6,761 nt of DNA, taken from Methanoregulaceae archaeon (lineage in GTDB: Archaea > Halobacteriota > Methanomicrobia > Methanomicrobiales > Methanospirillaceae). The position numbers and the translations under genes were made by a program. The notes under the pieces were generated by a model. The model saw only the letters and a program-made list of their open reading frames with translations. It was not told the origin of the DNA and made no database searches. The stretch is taken from the NCBI GenBank assembly GCA_025453715.1, contig JALOPT010000091.1, positions 1 through 6,761 of the forward strand, read 5' to 3'. Within the stretch, counting starts at the first letter, position 1; each line of letters begins with the position of its first letter. This document shows positions 1-5,950 of this stretch, piece after piece.

Positions 1-1723
1 TGGTAAGTCCATGCTTGCCAAGGCAATGGCAGAACTCCTCCCAAAAGAAGAACTCCAGGATATCCTCGTCTATCCTAATTCAGATGATAATAATAACCCT
101 GTAATACGGACCGTCCCTGCAAGCCGGGGTAAGCAGATTGTGGCCGCTCACAAGGCCGAAGCACGTAAGAAGATACAGTTCCGCAATACCCTGATGCTGC
201 TCCTGATGATCGGTATCGTCGGGTACGCGTTTATCACCTACCAGTGGCTGATGGGGATTATTGCTGCCGCTTTTGTATTTATGGCGCTCCGTTACGCGAC
301 ACCAAGAGAAGAGGCAATGGTACCGAAGCTCCTTGTTTCGAACGATGTGAATGCAGTTGCCCCCTTCGTGGATGCAACCGGCTCGCATGCCGGTGCGTTG
401 CTCGGAGATGTACGGCATGACCCGTTCCAGAGTGGTGGCCTTGAGACACCGTCACATGACAGGGTTGAAGCAGGTGCAATTCACAGGGCACATGAAGGTG
501 TGCTATTTATTGATGAGATCAACACCCTGGGCCCCCATTCACAACAGAACCTTCTCACTGCACTGCAGGAAGGAGAATTCCCTATCACAGGGCAGAGCGA
601 ACGGTCAAGCGGTGCAATGGTCAGGACAGAACCCGTGCCCTGTAAATTTGTCATGGTCGCTGCTGGCAACCTGGATGCGATTCAGGGGATGCACCCGGCA
701 CTGCGGTCAAGGATACGGGGGTACGGGTATGAAGTCTATATGAGCGAGAGCATGCCCGATACACCGGAAAACCGGGAAAAATATATCAAATTCATTGCCC
801 AGGAAATCAAGAACGACGGAAAAATACCGCATTTCGATCGGTCTGCCATCGAGGAGATCGTACGGGAGGCCCGGAGGAGATCAAGCCGCAAGGGACATCT
901 GACCCTGAAGCTTCGTGACATGGGTGGCCTTATCCGTGTTGCGGGTGACCTCGCAAGGCAGCAAGGGGTGGATGTTACCACTGCAGACCATGTAATCGCG
1001 GCAAAAATCACGGCGAGATCAATTGAAGACCAGGTTTCAGATGAATATATCAAGCGTAACCGGGAGTATGAACTCACCGTAATTGAAGGTACCAGGATTG
1101 GCCGTGTGAATGGACTTGCGGTAATGGGCACTGATTCCGGGTCAGTCCTCCCCATCATGGCAGAAGTCACTCCTGCCCAGGGTGCGAGCGGTACTGTCAT
1201 TGCCACCGGGATGCTCAAGGAGATCGCACAGGAGTCAATCAAAAACGTGAGTGCAATCCTGAAAAAGTTCACCGGAAAGGATATCAAGAACATGGATGTC
1301 CATATCCAGTTCATCGGGACATATGGTGGAGTTGAGGGTGATTCTGCTTCAGTCAGCGTGGCAACTGCGGTGATCAGTGCGATTGAAGGAATTCCTGTCC
1401 GCCAGGATATCGGGATGACCGGTTCCCTGTCTGTGAGGGGCGATGTCCTCCCGGTTGGCGGTGTCACCTTCAAGATCGAGGCTGCAGCAAAGGCCGGACT
1501 CAAGATGGTGCTCATCCCCAGGTCAAACGTTGATGATGTGCTGATTGAGGAGCGGTTCAAATCCATTGTTGAAGTAATCCCTGTTGACCATATTGAAGAC
1601 GTTTTAAAATATGCCCTTGTCCCCGAGAATAATGAAGGGTTCCTTGCCAAGCTGAAAAAGATGGCAGCATCCACCTCAAACAGGGTCCTCGACACGACGC
1701 CCGTATCCCCGACACTGGTATGA
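1..1723 (+). CDS. lonB: Archaeal Lon protease LonB, membrane-anchored (5' partial)
   Basis: ATP-dependent serine protease of the AAA+ family, acting at the cytoplasmic face of the membrane to degrade misfolded and regulatory proteins. The reading frame is open from the left edge; the first visible codons read GKS, the end of the Walker A loop, so the N-terminus is missing. Numbering from the Met codon at 11: two hydrophobic segments (about 60-76 and 79-94) sit between Walker A and Walker B, the insertion that defines archaeal LonB. Walker B is GVLFIDEI (163-170), sensor 1 is around N220, and arginine-finger candidates are R232/R234. The protease domain has the Ser-Lys dyad: S445 in EGDSAS (codon 1343-1345) and K488 in GGVTFK (codon 1472-1474). 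Their 43-residue spacing fits known LonB enzymes. All visible catalytic motifs are intact. The stop codon overlaps the tldD start (ATGA), indicating coupling. Confidence 0.96.
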   Translation, partial: GKSMLAKAMAELLPKEELQDILVYPNSDDNNNPVIRTVPASRGKQIVAAHKAEARKKIQFRNTLMLLLMIGIVGYAFITYQWLMGIIAAAFVFMALRYATPREEAMVPKLLVSNDVNAVAPFVDATGSHAGALLGDVRHDPFQSGGLETPSHDRVEAGAIHRAHEGVLFIDEINTLGPHSQQNLLTALQEGEFPITGQSERSSGAMVRTEPVPCKFVMVAAGNLDAIQGMHPALRSRIRGYGYEVYMSESMPDTPENREKYIKFIAQEIKNDGKIPHFDRSAIEEIVREARRRSSRKGHLTLKLRDMGGLIRVAGDLARQQGVDVTTADHVIAAKITARSIEDQVSDEYIKRNREYELTVIEGTRIGRVNGLAVMGTDSGSVLPIMAEVTPAQGASGTVIATGMLKEIAQESIKNVSAILKKFTGKDIKNMDVHIQFIGTYGGVEGDSASVSVATAVISAIEGIPVRQDIGMTGSLSVRGDVLPVGGVTFKIEAAAKAGLKMVLIPRSNVDDVLIEERFKSIVEVIPVDHIEDVLKYALVPENNEGFLAKLKKMAASTSNRVLDTTPVSPTLV

Positions 1724-3060
1724 ATATGAGCGGGGACGTCAGGTATTACGATGTCCGGCATGTGAAAGGCCAGACAACCCACATTGATATTGATAACAGG
1801 GTTATAGAATCGGCGGGCACCTCTTTTTTCAGTACTGCCGTGATCCGGGTCCTTGGACCTTCAGGCTGGGGAATTCTGACAATTGATAATTACACCTCTC
1901 CTGAAGGAAAGAAATTTGAGTTGCTCCTCAAATCTGCAGCATCACTTGCACATATTACAACCGAACCTGTCACACTTGCGGATGCACCCCATGGCGTACT
2001 GGCTGTGCCGCCGATGAAAGAAGATCCCCGGAGTGTAAGCCTTGAGGAAAAAACCGGTATTCTTGGAGAGATAGAATCGTCCGCCCGGCTACCGGGTATC
2101 GTGAATACGCGTGCCACATACATTGAGCGGGCCGAACAGGTCTCTTTTGTCGATAGCAGCGCAAACGAATACTCATTTGAAATATGCCGGTCAGGATTCA
2201 ACATCATGGCAGTGGCATCACGTGAAGGTATTGTCCAGATGGGGTATGAGCGGTTGCATTCAATTCACGGGCTGAATATCCGTCACCAGCAGAAAATGGG
2301 AAGGTTAGCAGGTGAACGGGCATTATCACTTATTGATGCGAAAGCAGCAGCTGGTGGTACGATGGACGCAATCCTTGACCCTGAACTTGCCGGTGTTTTT
2401 GCCCACGAGGCAGTAGGGCATGCAAGCGAGGGGGACCTCGTTCATGAAGGCAATTCAGTTTTGTCCGGGAAGATCGGGGAGCGGATCGGGAGCAGCCTCA
2501 TCACGATTGTGGATGACCCTTCGCTCGATGAATTTGGTTTTGACCCTGTTGATGCCGAAGGAGTCAGGGTAGGAAGGACAAAAATTATTGATCGGGGGAT
2601 CATAGGGTCGTACCTGCATAACAGGGAAACACTGGCATCAGTCGGGCAGGGGGATGCCGGCCACGCGAGGGCAATGCCGGGTGAGCCCCCCCTTGTCCGG
2701 ATGTCAAATACGTTTATCGAGGAAGGGGACTCGACCCTTGATGAAATGCTCGAAGGGATTAACAGGGGGATAATCCTCTACGGATCCCGGGGCGGGCAGG
2801 TTGATCCGGGGAGAGGAGTATTCCAGTTTAATGCGGAATACGGGTTTTTAATTGAGAAAGGTGAGCAGAAAGGGATGGTAAGGGACGTTTCCTTGTCAGG
2901 TGAGATCCTTTCCACCCTCCATTCAATTGAAATGTGCGGTAAAGAGCGAAAAATGTCACAGGGATATTGCGGCAAAGGGGGACAGAGTGTGCCGGTCAGT
3001 GATGGGGCACCCTATATAATGCTCCGGAATGCGGTGGTGGGTGGCAGTGGCACAGAATGA
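1720..3060 (+). CDS. tldD: TldD zinc metallopeptidase subunit
   Basis: Catalytic subunit of the TldD/TldE (PmbA) peptidase. In E. coli this heterodimer trims the microcin B17 leader and degrades the CcdA antitoxin by threading unfolded peptide through a narrow channel; substrates in archaea are unknown. The protein has 446 residues, normal for archaeal members. The zinc motif HExxxH is present as HEAVGH (H229, E230, H234; DNA 2404-2421), followed by ASEGD. The third ligand is probably C417 in the C-terminal GYCGKGGQSVPV block. A second Cys, C406, lies in a similar CGK context just upstream. The Met at 1720 gives a 4-nt ATGA overlap with lonB and lacks a clear Shine-Dalgarno sequence, as expected for translational coupling; Met at 1726 is an alternative. 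pmbA follows with overlap, which supports a functional pair. Confidence 0.96.
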   Translation: MNMSGDVRYYDVRHVKGQTTHIDIDNRVIESAGTSFFSTAVIRVLGPSGWGILTIDNYTSPEGKKFELLLKSAASLAHITTEPVTLADAPHGVLAVPPMKEDPRSVSLEEKTGILGEIESSARLPGIVNTRATYIERAEQVSFVDSSANEYSFEICRSGFNIMAVASREGIVQMGYERLHSIHGLNIRHQQKMGRLAGERALSLIDAKAAAGGTMDAILDPELAGVFAHEAVGHASEGDLVHEGNSVLSGKIGERIGSSLITIVDDPSLDEFGFDPVDAEGVRVGRTKIIDRGIIGSYLHNRETLASVGQGDAGHARAMPGEPPLVRMSNTFIEEGDSTLDEMLEGINRGIILYGSRGGQVDPGRGVFQFNAEYGFLIEKGEQKGMVRDVSLSGEILSTLHSIEMCGKERKMSQGYCGKGGQSVPVSDGAPYIMLRNAVVGGSGTE

Positions 3061-4366
3061 GACCATATCAACAGATGAACTTTCCGGTCTGGTCGACACT
3101 ATCATCCGGGCCGGGGAACTCCTTGTTGAAGAAATTGAGGTCTATATCGCCGGGGGTGAATCGGTATCAGCCGAGCTGAAGAAGACAAAAATCGGTGTTG
3201 CAACTGGTTCAAAATCCCTGGGCCTTGGTATACGTACAATTGATCACGGCCGGATAGGGTCATCGGGGACAAATGATCCTTTGGCATGGAGGAAATGTCT
3301 GGATGCGGCGGTTTCAAGCGGGACCCTAGCAACACCTCAGGAATGGGGGGGGCTCCCAGGTCCGGCGGGGCAGGAACAACCGCTCCTTTCATTTGACCCG
3401 GAGGTCCGTGTCGAAGCTGGAATCGCAGAGGAAGCCATCAATGAAATGTTGAAAGGGGCAGCGGAATTCCCGGTACAGGTAATGTCCGGTTCATCGGATC
3501 TCTCGACTGGTTTTCTCCATCTGGCAAATTCAAACGGGATCTGCTATTCCACGAAAAAATCCATGGTTTCTGTCTCGCTTGAAGCAATAAGCGATCAGTC
3601 GACAGGGTATGAATTTGACCAGTCGGTGAGGATGTCGGTCGATCCTGAAAATGTCGGGAAAAAGGCAGCTTTTTTTGCCCATCATAACAGGTCAGGAGCG
3701 GACATCAAGACCGGTAACTATTTACTGGTCCTTTCACCGATGGCAATGGCCCAGTTACTTGGGAACGTTTTTATTCCAGCTGTAAACGGTCGTAATGTTC
3801 ATGCAGGCCGTTCAAAGCTTGCCCAATCCCTCGGTCAAGAAGTGGCAGACACCAGTATTTCGATATATGATGACCCCTTCAGAATATTCGGACCTGGAAG
3901 CACGTGGTGGGATGCTGAAGGTGTCCCGACACGGCATATTGATATTATAAAAGACGGTATCCTCAATGAATTCCTTTACGACCTCAAGAGCGGCTACCGG
4001 TACGGTAAGCAGAGTACCGGAAGTGCATTACGCTCCGGATATGGAGGGTTACCCGGGATTGGTTACCATAATCTGGTGTTTGATGGGCCGCGTTGTAATA
4101 TCTGGGATGAACCGGCGATATATGTACATGATGTCGTCGGTGCTCATACCGCCAATCCAATGAGCGGGGATTTTTCTGTCGAAATTTCCAACCCTTCCTG
4201 GATCGAAAACGGCACTTTTGGAAAACCCATACGAAAAGCCATGTATGCAGGAAATGTCTTTGATTTGCTAAAGGAAATAGACGGGATAGCAAAAGGAGAG
4301 CGGATCATTGGATCAATGGTCCTACCTGAAGTCCGGCTCGGAGGGCAACGCATCATTGGAACATGA
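3047..4366 (+). CDS. pmbA: PmbA/TldE, non-catalytic partner of TldD
   Basis: Second subunit of the TldD/TldE peptidase. It shares the TldD fold but has lost the zinc-binding motif: the region that aligns with HEAVGH reads QLLGNV (within MAQLLGNVFIPAVNGRNV). The family's C-terminal signature is clear, with EFLYDLKSGYRYG, then GDFSVEISNPSWIENG and AGNVFDLL near the end. The start is uncertain. GTG at 3047 gives 439 residues beginning MAQNET and is preceded by repeated GGTG elements (one ends 7 nt upstream), so I prefer it. ATG at 3029 gives 445 residues starting MRWWVA, has no obvious ribosome binding site and overlaps tldD by 32 nt. Either way the gene overlaps the tldD end, so the two subunits are probably translated in a coupled way. 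The function follows from the family; archaeal substrates are unknown. Confidence 0.93.
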   Translation: MAQNETISTDELSGLVDTIIRAGELLVEEIEVYIAGGESVSAELKKTKIGVATGSKSLGLGIRTIDHGRIGSSGTNDPLAWRKCLDAAVSSGTLATPQEWGGLPGPAGQEQPLLSFDPEVRVEAGIAEEAINEMLKGAAEFPVQVMSGSSDLSTGFLHLANSNGICYSTKKSMVSVSLEAISDQSTGYEFDQSVRMSVDPENVGKKAAFFAHHNRSGADIKTGNYLLVLSPMAMAQLLGNVFIPAVNGRNVHAGRSKLAQSLGQEVADTSISIYDDPFRIFGPGSTWWDAEGVPTRHIDIIKDGILNEFLYDLKSGYRYGKQSTGSALRSGYGGLPGIGYHNLVFDGPRCNIWDEPAIYVHDVVGAHTANPMSGDFSVEISNPSWIENGTFGKPIRKAMYAGNVFDLLKEIDGIAKGERIIGSMVLPEVRLGGQRIIGT

Positions 4367-4370
4367 TTCC

Positions 4371-4378
4371 ATCTTTTT
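4371..4378 (+). terminator. T-rich stretch after pmbA, possible archaeal terminator
   Basis: A short T-run (T5 at 4374-4378) begins 7 nt after the pmbA stop codon. Archaeal RNA polymerase terminates at T-runs without needing a hairpin, and this is the first such tract after the lonB-tldD-pmbA unit. It is short, so this is only a weak call. Confidence 0.3.
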
Positions 4379-4430
4379 AAAGCTGTCTAATTCCCACTGG
4401 AAACCTGTGTTTGCTTACTGTAAAAATCAG

Positions 4431-4488
4431 GAATATAAATTCAGGAAGATGGAGGTAGCTAAAGGTAATGATAGCACTAAATAAGTAG
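4431..4488 (+). other. TATA-like element with orphan Shine-Dalgarno and 6-codon mini-ORF
   Basis: This part of the 4367-4582 spacer contains ATATAAAT (about 4433-4440). It is followed by GGAGGT (4451-4456), a full match to the archaeal anti-Shine-Dalgarno sequence. The first ATG after it (4468) opens only MIALNK before a TAG at 4486-4488, 11 nt downstream of the site. There is also a short direct repeat TCAGGAA at 4428-4434 and 4441-4447. No longer gene uses this ribosome binding site. It may be a relic of a lost gene, a short leader peptide or chance. Confidence 0.25.
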
Positions 4489-4546
4489 AAATTATTATGC
4501 AAACATGAAAATCCCTCCCTAAAAAGCCGGAAAAAACGATAAACCG

Positions 4547-4557
4547 AAAATACTTTA
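4547..4557 (+). promoter_or_regulatory. Putative TATA box of the bofA-family gene
   Basis: The AT-rich element AAAATACTTTA is centred about 31 nt upstream of the ATG at 4583. Archaeal transcription normally starts roughly 25 nt downstream of the TATA box, which puts the mRNA 5' end within a few nt of the start codon. No Shine-Dalgarno sequence precedes that codon, so a leaderless or nearly leaderless mRNA is likely. The core AAATACTT recurs at 5080-5087 upstream of the zinc-ribbon gene. Confidence 0.5.
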
Positions 4558-4582
4558 TGATATCCGGTTTTTTTAATAATTA

Positions 4583-4861
4583 ATGACAGATGTGCCTCTT
4601 TCCAGCTACACATTTCTTATTACTATCCTCATTGTAGCGATTGTGGTAGGATTTTTTATCGTTAAAAACCTCATGAAGCTGGTAATAAATTCGATCCTTG
4701 GGCTTTTATTGCTTTTTTTTGTGAATTACTTTCACGTTCTCGGAGCCGTAGGAAAACCGGATATTCCCATAACACCCCTGACATTTCTAATCTGCCTGTT
4801 CGGGGGAATACCTGGTGCCCTTATCCTTATCCTGCTGCAGCTGGCAGGTTTCCCGCTTTAA
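4583..4861 (+). CDS. BofA-family small membrane protein
   Basis: A 92-residue protein made almost entirely of three hydrophobic segments (about 10-27, 33-50 and 66-88). It resembles the BofA family (pro-sigma-K processing inhibitor). Visible family traits are the NSILG stretch (36-40), a second Asn in the hydrophobic segment after it (N48), the polar PITPLTFL turn (62-69) and the GGIPGALILILL ending (74-85). In Bacillus, BofA holds the membrane metalloprotease SpoIVFB inactive during sporulation. Archaea do not sporulate, so the role here is unknown; regulating a membrane protease is a reasonable guess only. The gene stands alone, 216 nt after pmbA, with its own TATA-like box and no Shine-Dalgarno sequence. 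It is more AT-rich than the neighbouring protease genes. The ATG at 4583 is the natural start because the upstream sequence is T-rich spacer. Confidence 0.8.
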   Translation: MTDVPLSSYTFLITILIVAIVVGFFIVKNLMKLVINSILGLLLLFFVNYFHVLGAVGKPDIPITPLTFLICLFGGIPGALILILLQLAGFPL

Positions 4862-4867
4862 TTCCAA

Positions 4868-4893
4868 TTCAGTATATTTTTTTGGCTACTGAA
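4868..4893 (+). terminator. Hairpin with T-run just after the bofA-family gene
   Basis: A perfect 7-bp inverted repeat, TTCAGTA (4868-4874) and TACTGAA (4887-4893), encloses a 12-nt loop that contains T7 (4877-4883). It starts 6 nt after the stop codon. The position and T-run suggest a terminator or 3'-end protecting hairpin. Unlike a bacterial terminator, the T-run is in the loop rather than after the stem. Confidence 0.45.
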
Positions 4894-4895
4894 CA

Positions 4896-5000
4896 AATCC
4901 GGAAAATCTCATCAGCAAAAAACCAATAATGTTTATCCACGGCGATTTGTTGCAGGTATTCCGGATTACAATCTTAATAGGAGCTGATAAAATTTTTTTT
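4896..5000 (+). other. Potentially structured non-coding stretch ending in T8
   Basis: No plausible gene lies in the spacer 4862-5121. It holds a perfect 9-bp inverted repeat, AATCCGGAA (4896-4904) with TTCCGGATT (4959-4967), enclosing 54 nt. Inside that loop ATCAGC (4911-4916) can pair with GCTGAT (4983-4988) beyond the stem, which is the geometry of an H-type pseudoknot. A run of eight T (4993-5000) follows 4 nt later and could terminate transcription. Beyond it the sequence is nearly pure AT to about 5025, including the palindrome ATTTTAAAAT. This may be a structured 3' UTR or small RNA. Chance pairing in AT-rich DNA is not excluded. Confidence 0.3.
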
Positions 5001-5078
5001 GAATTAATATTTTAAAATTAAAAATTCCCTGAATCTATAGGTGCCAATCTTGAAAATAAATGGGTTAAGGAATAACAA

Positions 5079-5114
5079 TAAATACTTAAGGTGATGAAGG
5101 ATTGAACTGGTGAT
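5079..5114 (+). promoter_or_regulatory. TATA-like box and GGTGAT ribosome binding site of the zinc-ribbon gene
   Basis: TAAATACTTAA (5079-5089) shares the core AAATACTT with the element upstream of the bofA-family gene. A transcript starting about 25 nt downstream would begin near 5110. GGTGAT at 5109-5114 matches the archaeal anti-Shine-Dalgarno sequence and ends 7 nt before the ATG at 5122. This favours that start over the in-frame GTG at 5110. If transcription starts at 5110 exactly, the GTG could instead be used as a leaderless start. Confidence 0.5.
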
Positions 5115-5121
5115 AGAGACT

Positions 5122-5274
5122 ATGTGCAGTGTTGGCGGCCCGATGGATGTAGAATTTACAGAACGGATCAAGGGAAAGGATTACCGCTGCAGGGACTGCG
5201 GCGAACGGTTTAAAGGAATTGGAAAAAAACCAATATGTCCGTCATGCCAGTCTGATAATGTTGAAGAAGCATAA
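5122..5274 (+). CDS. Small zinc-ribbon protein, 50 residues
   Basis: A small, very polar protein whose C-terminal half is a zinc ribbon: YRCRDCGERF, then 12 residues counted between the Cys pairs, then CPSC, giving CX2C-X12-CX2C (Cys 26, 29, 42, 45). This arrangement is rubredoxin-like and should bind one zinc or iron. The short N-terminal part, MCSVGGPMDVEF, carries one further Cys. Such mini zinc ribbons occur in archaea as nucleic-acid or protein-binding adaptors; the specific role here is unknown. The start at 5122 is chosen for the GGTGAT site 7 nt upstream; GTG at 5110 would add four residues. Its last 17 nt overlap the next gene in another frame, so the two are probably translated together. 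It is short enough for automatic gene callers to miss. Confidence 0.8.
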   Translation: MCSVGGPMDVEFTERIKGKDYRCRDCGERFKGIGKKPICPSCQSDNVEEA

Positions 5275-5749
5275 CCTTGGAACCGGGAACGAATACCTTC
5301 TCGTCCAGGGGATTAATTCTTTTCTTCTTGTCGGTAAAGCAGGTTCATCGCTTTGCATCTGTATTGAGACAGCAGACGATGAATATTGTCAGGGATTATC
5401 TCCGGATGATCTGATCGTTGTATCGGCACCCGAAGGTGGGCCCTTAGAACCGGCGATAATGCTCCTTGAACTGGTACGGAAATACAGGTGCCCGCTGATG
5501 GTGTTACCAAAGGGGCATCCAGGGTCAAAGCGGCTCAGGTATGTGGTCTCTGCAGGTGAAAGCATCAGGTTAAGCTGCTCAATTGAGCTCGGCACGCATC
5601 CCGAGCAGGATGTCCTTTGTGCTGCAGGCGAATTCACGGGTTTGACACTTCAGGCGGTGAATGGAGGGGTGGTTATGGGAGGTCCGGCATCAGACCAACC
5701 TGTTTCCCTGATTCACTATTCTTTTCCCAAGATTCAGCCATCAGCATGA
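5258..5749 (+). CDS. Unrecognised cysteine-containing protein, 163 residues
   Basis: I do not recognise the family. The protein looks soluble and alternates predicted strands and helices: EYLLVQG / SFLLVGKAG / SLCICIETA near the start, DLIVVSAPEGG (51-61), a helix at about 64-76, CPLMVLPKGHPGSKRLRYVVSAG (78-100), then LGTHPEQDVLCAAGEFTGLTL (111-131). This could be an alpha/beta fold, by inspection only. It has six cysteines (33, 35, 44, 78, 107, 121) but no classic zinc-finger spacing, and no signal peptide or membrane helix. The ATG at 5258 lies inside the zinc-ribbon gene. A TTG at 5219 would lengthen the protein by 13 residues but is embedded in the zinc-ribbon codons, so I reject it. No strong ribosome binding site precedes 5258, which suggests coupling to the upstream gene. 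Confidence 0.82.
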   Translation: MLKKHNLGTGNEYLLVQGINSFLLVGKAGSSLCICIETADDEYCQGLSPDDLIVVSAPEGGPLEPAIMLLELVRKYRCPLMVLPKGHPGSKRLRYVVSAGESIRLSCSIELGTHPEQDVLCAAGEFTGLTLQAVNGGVVMGGPASDQPVSLIHYSFPKIQPSA

Positions 5750-5842
5750 AATATATCATGTATCATCAACGGCATAACGATATCTTGGACTCCATAAAAA
5801 CTGATTATTAAGACCTGGAATTATTAATCCGATAAATGGATA

Positions 5843-5848
5843 TTTTTT
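5843..5848 (+). terminator. T6 run after the unknown gene, possible terminator
   Basis: TTTTTT at 5843-5848 lies about 95 nt after the stop of the 163-residue gene and upstream of the ATP synthase promoter region. A T-run without a hairpin is enough for archaeal termination. The surrounding spacer 5750-5950 otherwise holds only a 21-codon reading frame (5746-5811) and a pyrimidine-rich patch at about 5859-5878. Confidence 0.3.
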
Positions 5849-5894
5849 CATAAACGGCCTGCTTCGCCCTCCTTCTTGTAATGAATAAAATAAC

Positions 5895-5945
5895 AACACA
5901 TTTAAGAGTGTTTTTCCTAAAATATACTATTATCATGAGAGGAGG
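5895..5945 (+). promoter_or_regulatory. Promoter region and ribosome binding site of the ATP synthase operon
   Basis: Two TATA-like elements precede ahaH: ATTTAAGA (5900-5907) and AAAATATACTA (5919-5929). The first would place the mRNA start near 5928, leaving a short leader that includes the AGGAGG site (5940-5945, 5 nt before the ATG). The second would start transcription near the start codon and remove that site, so the first fits better. The first element sits in the loop of a 5-bp inverted repeat, AACAC (5895-5899) and GTGTT (5908-5912), a possible operator or chance. Confidence 0.45.
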
Positions 5946-5950
5946 GTTGG

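Noticed and set aside
736..1782. 348-codon open frame on the minus strand, opposite lonB
   Set aside because: It lies antisense to a clearly conserved protease domain, its translation is low-complexity (rich in Ser, Thr, Pro, Ile) and it matches nothing familiar. Long antisense frames are common opposite codon-biased genes.
4377..4613. 78-codon minus-strand frame across the spacer upstream of the bofA-family gene
   Set aside because: It covers an AT-rich spacer and the start of a + strand gene. Its translation is rich in Phe, Leu, Ser and His with no recognisable pattern and no ribosome binding site. A TATA-like sequence inside the frame does not help.
5091..5117. GTGATGA (5091-5097), an exact box C match, considered as part of a C/D-box guide RNA
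   Set aside because: No D' or D box (CTGA) lies at the required spacing before the coding region, and the C'-like TGATAGA is imperfect. The stretch is better explained as leader and ribosome binding site of the zinc-ribbon gene.
5219..5257. TTG start extending the unknown protein upstream by 13 residues
   Set aside because: These codons are the out-of-frame reading of the zinc-ribbon CPSC region, and no ribosome binding site supports the TTG.
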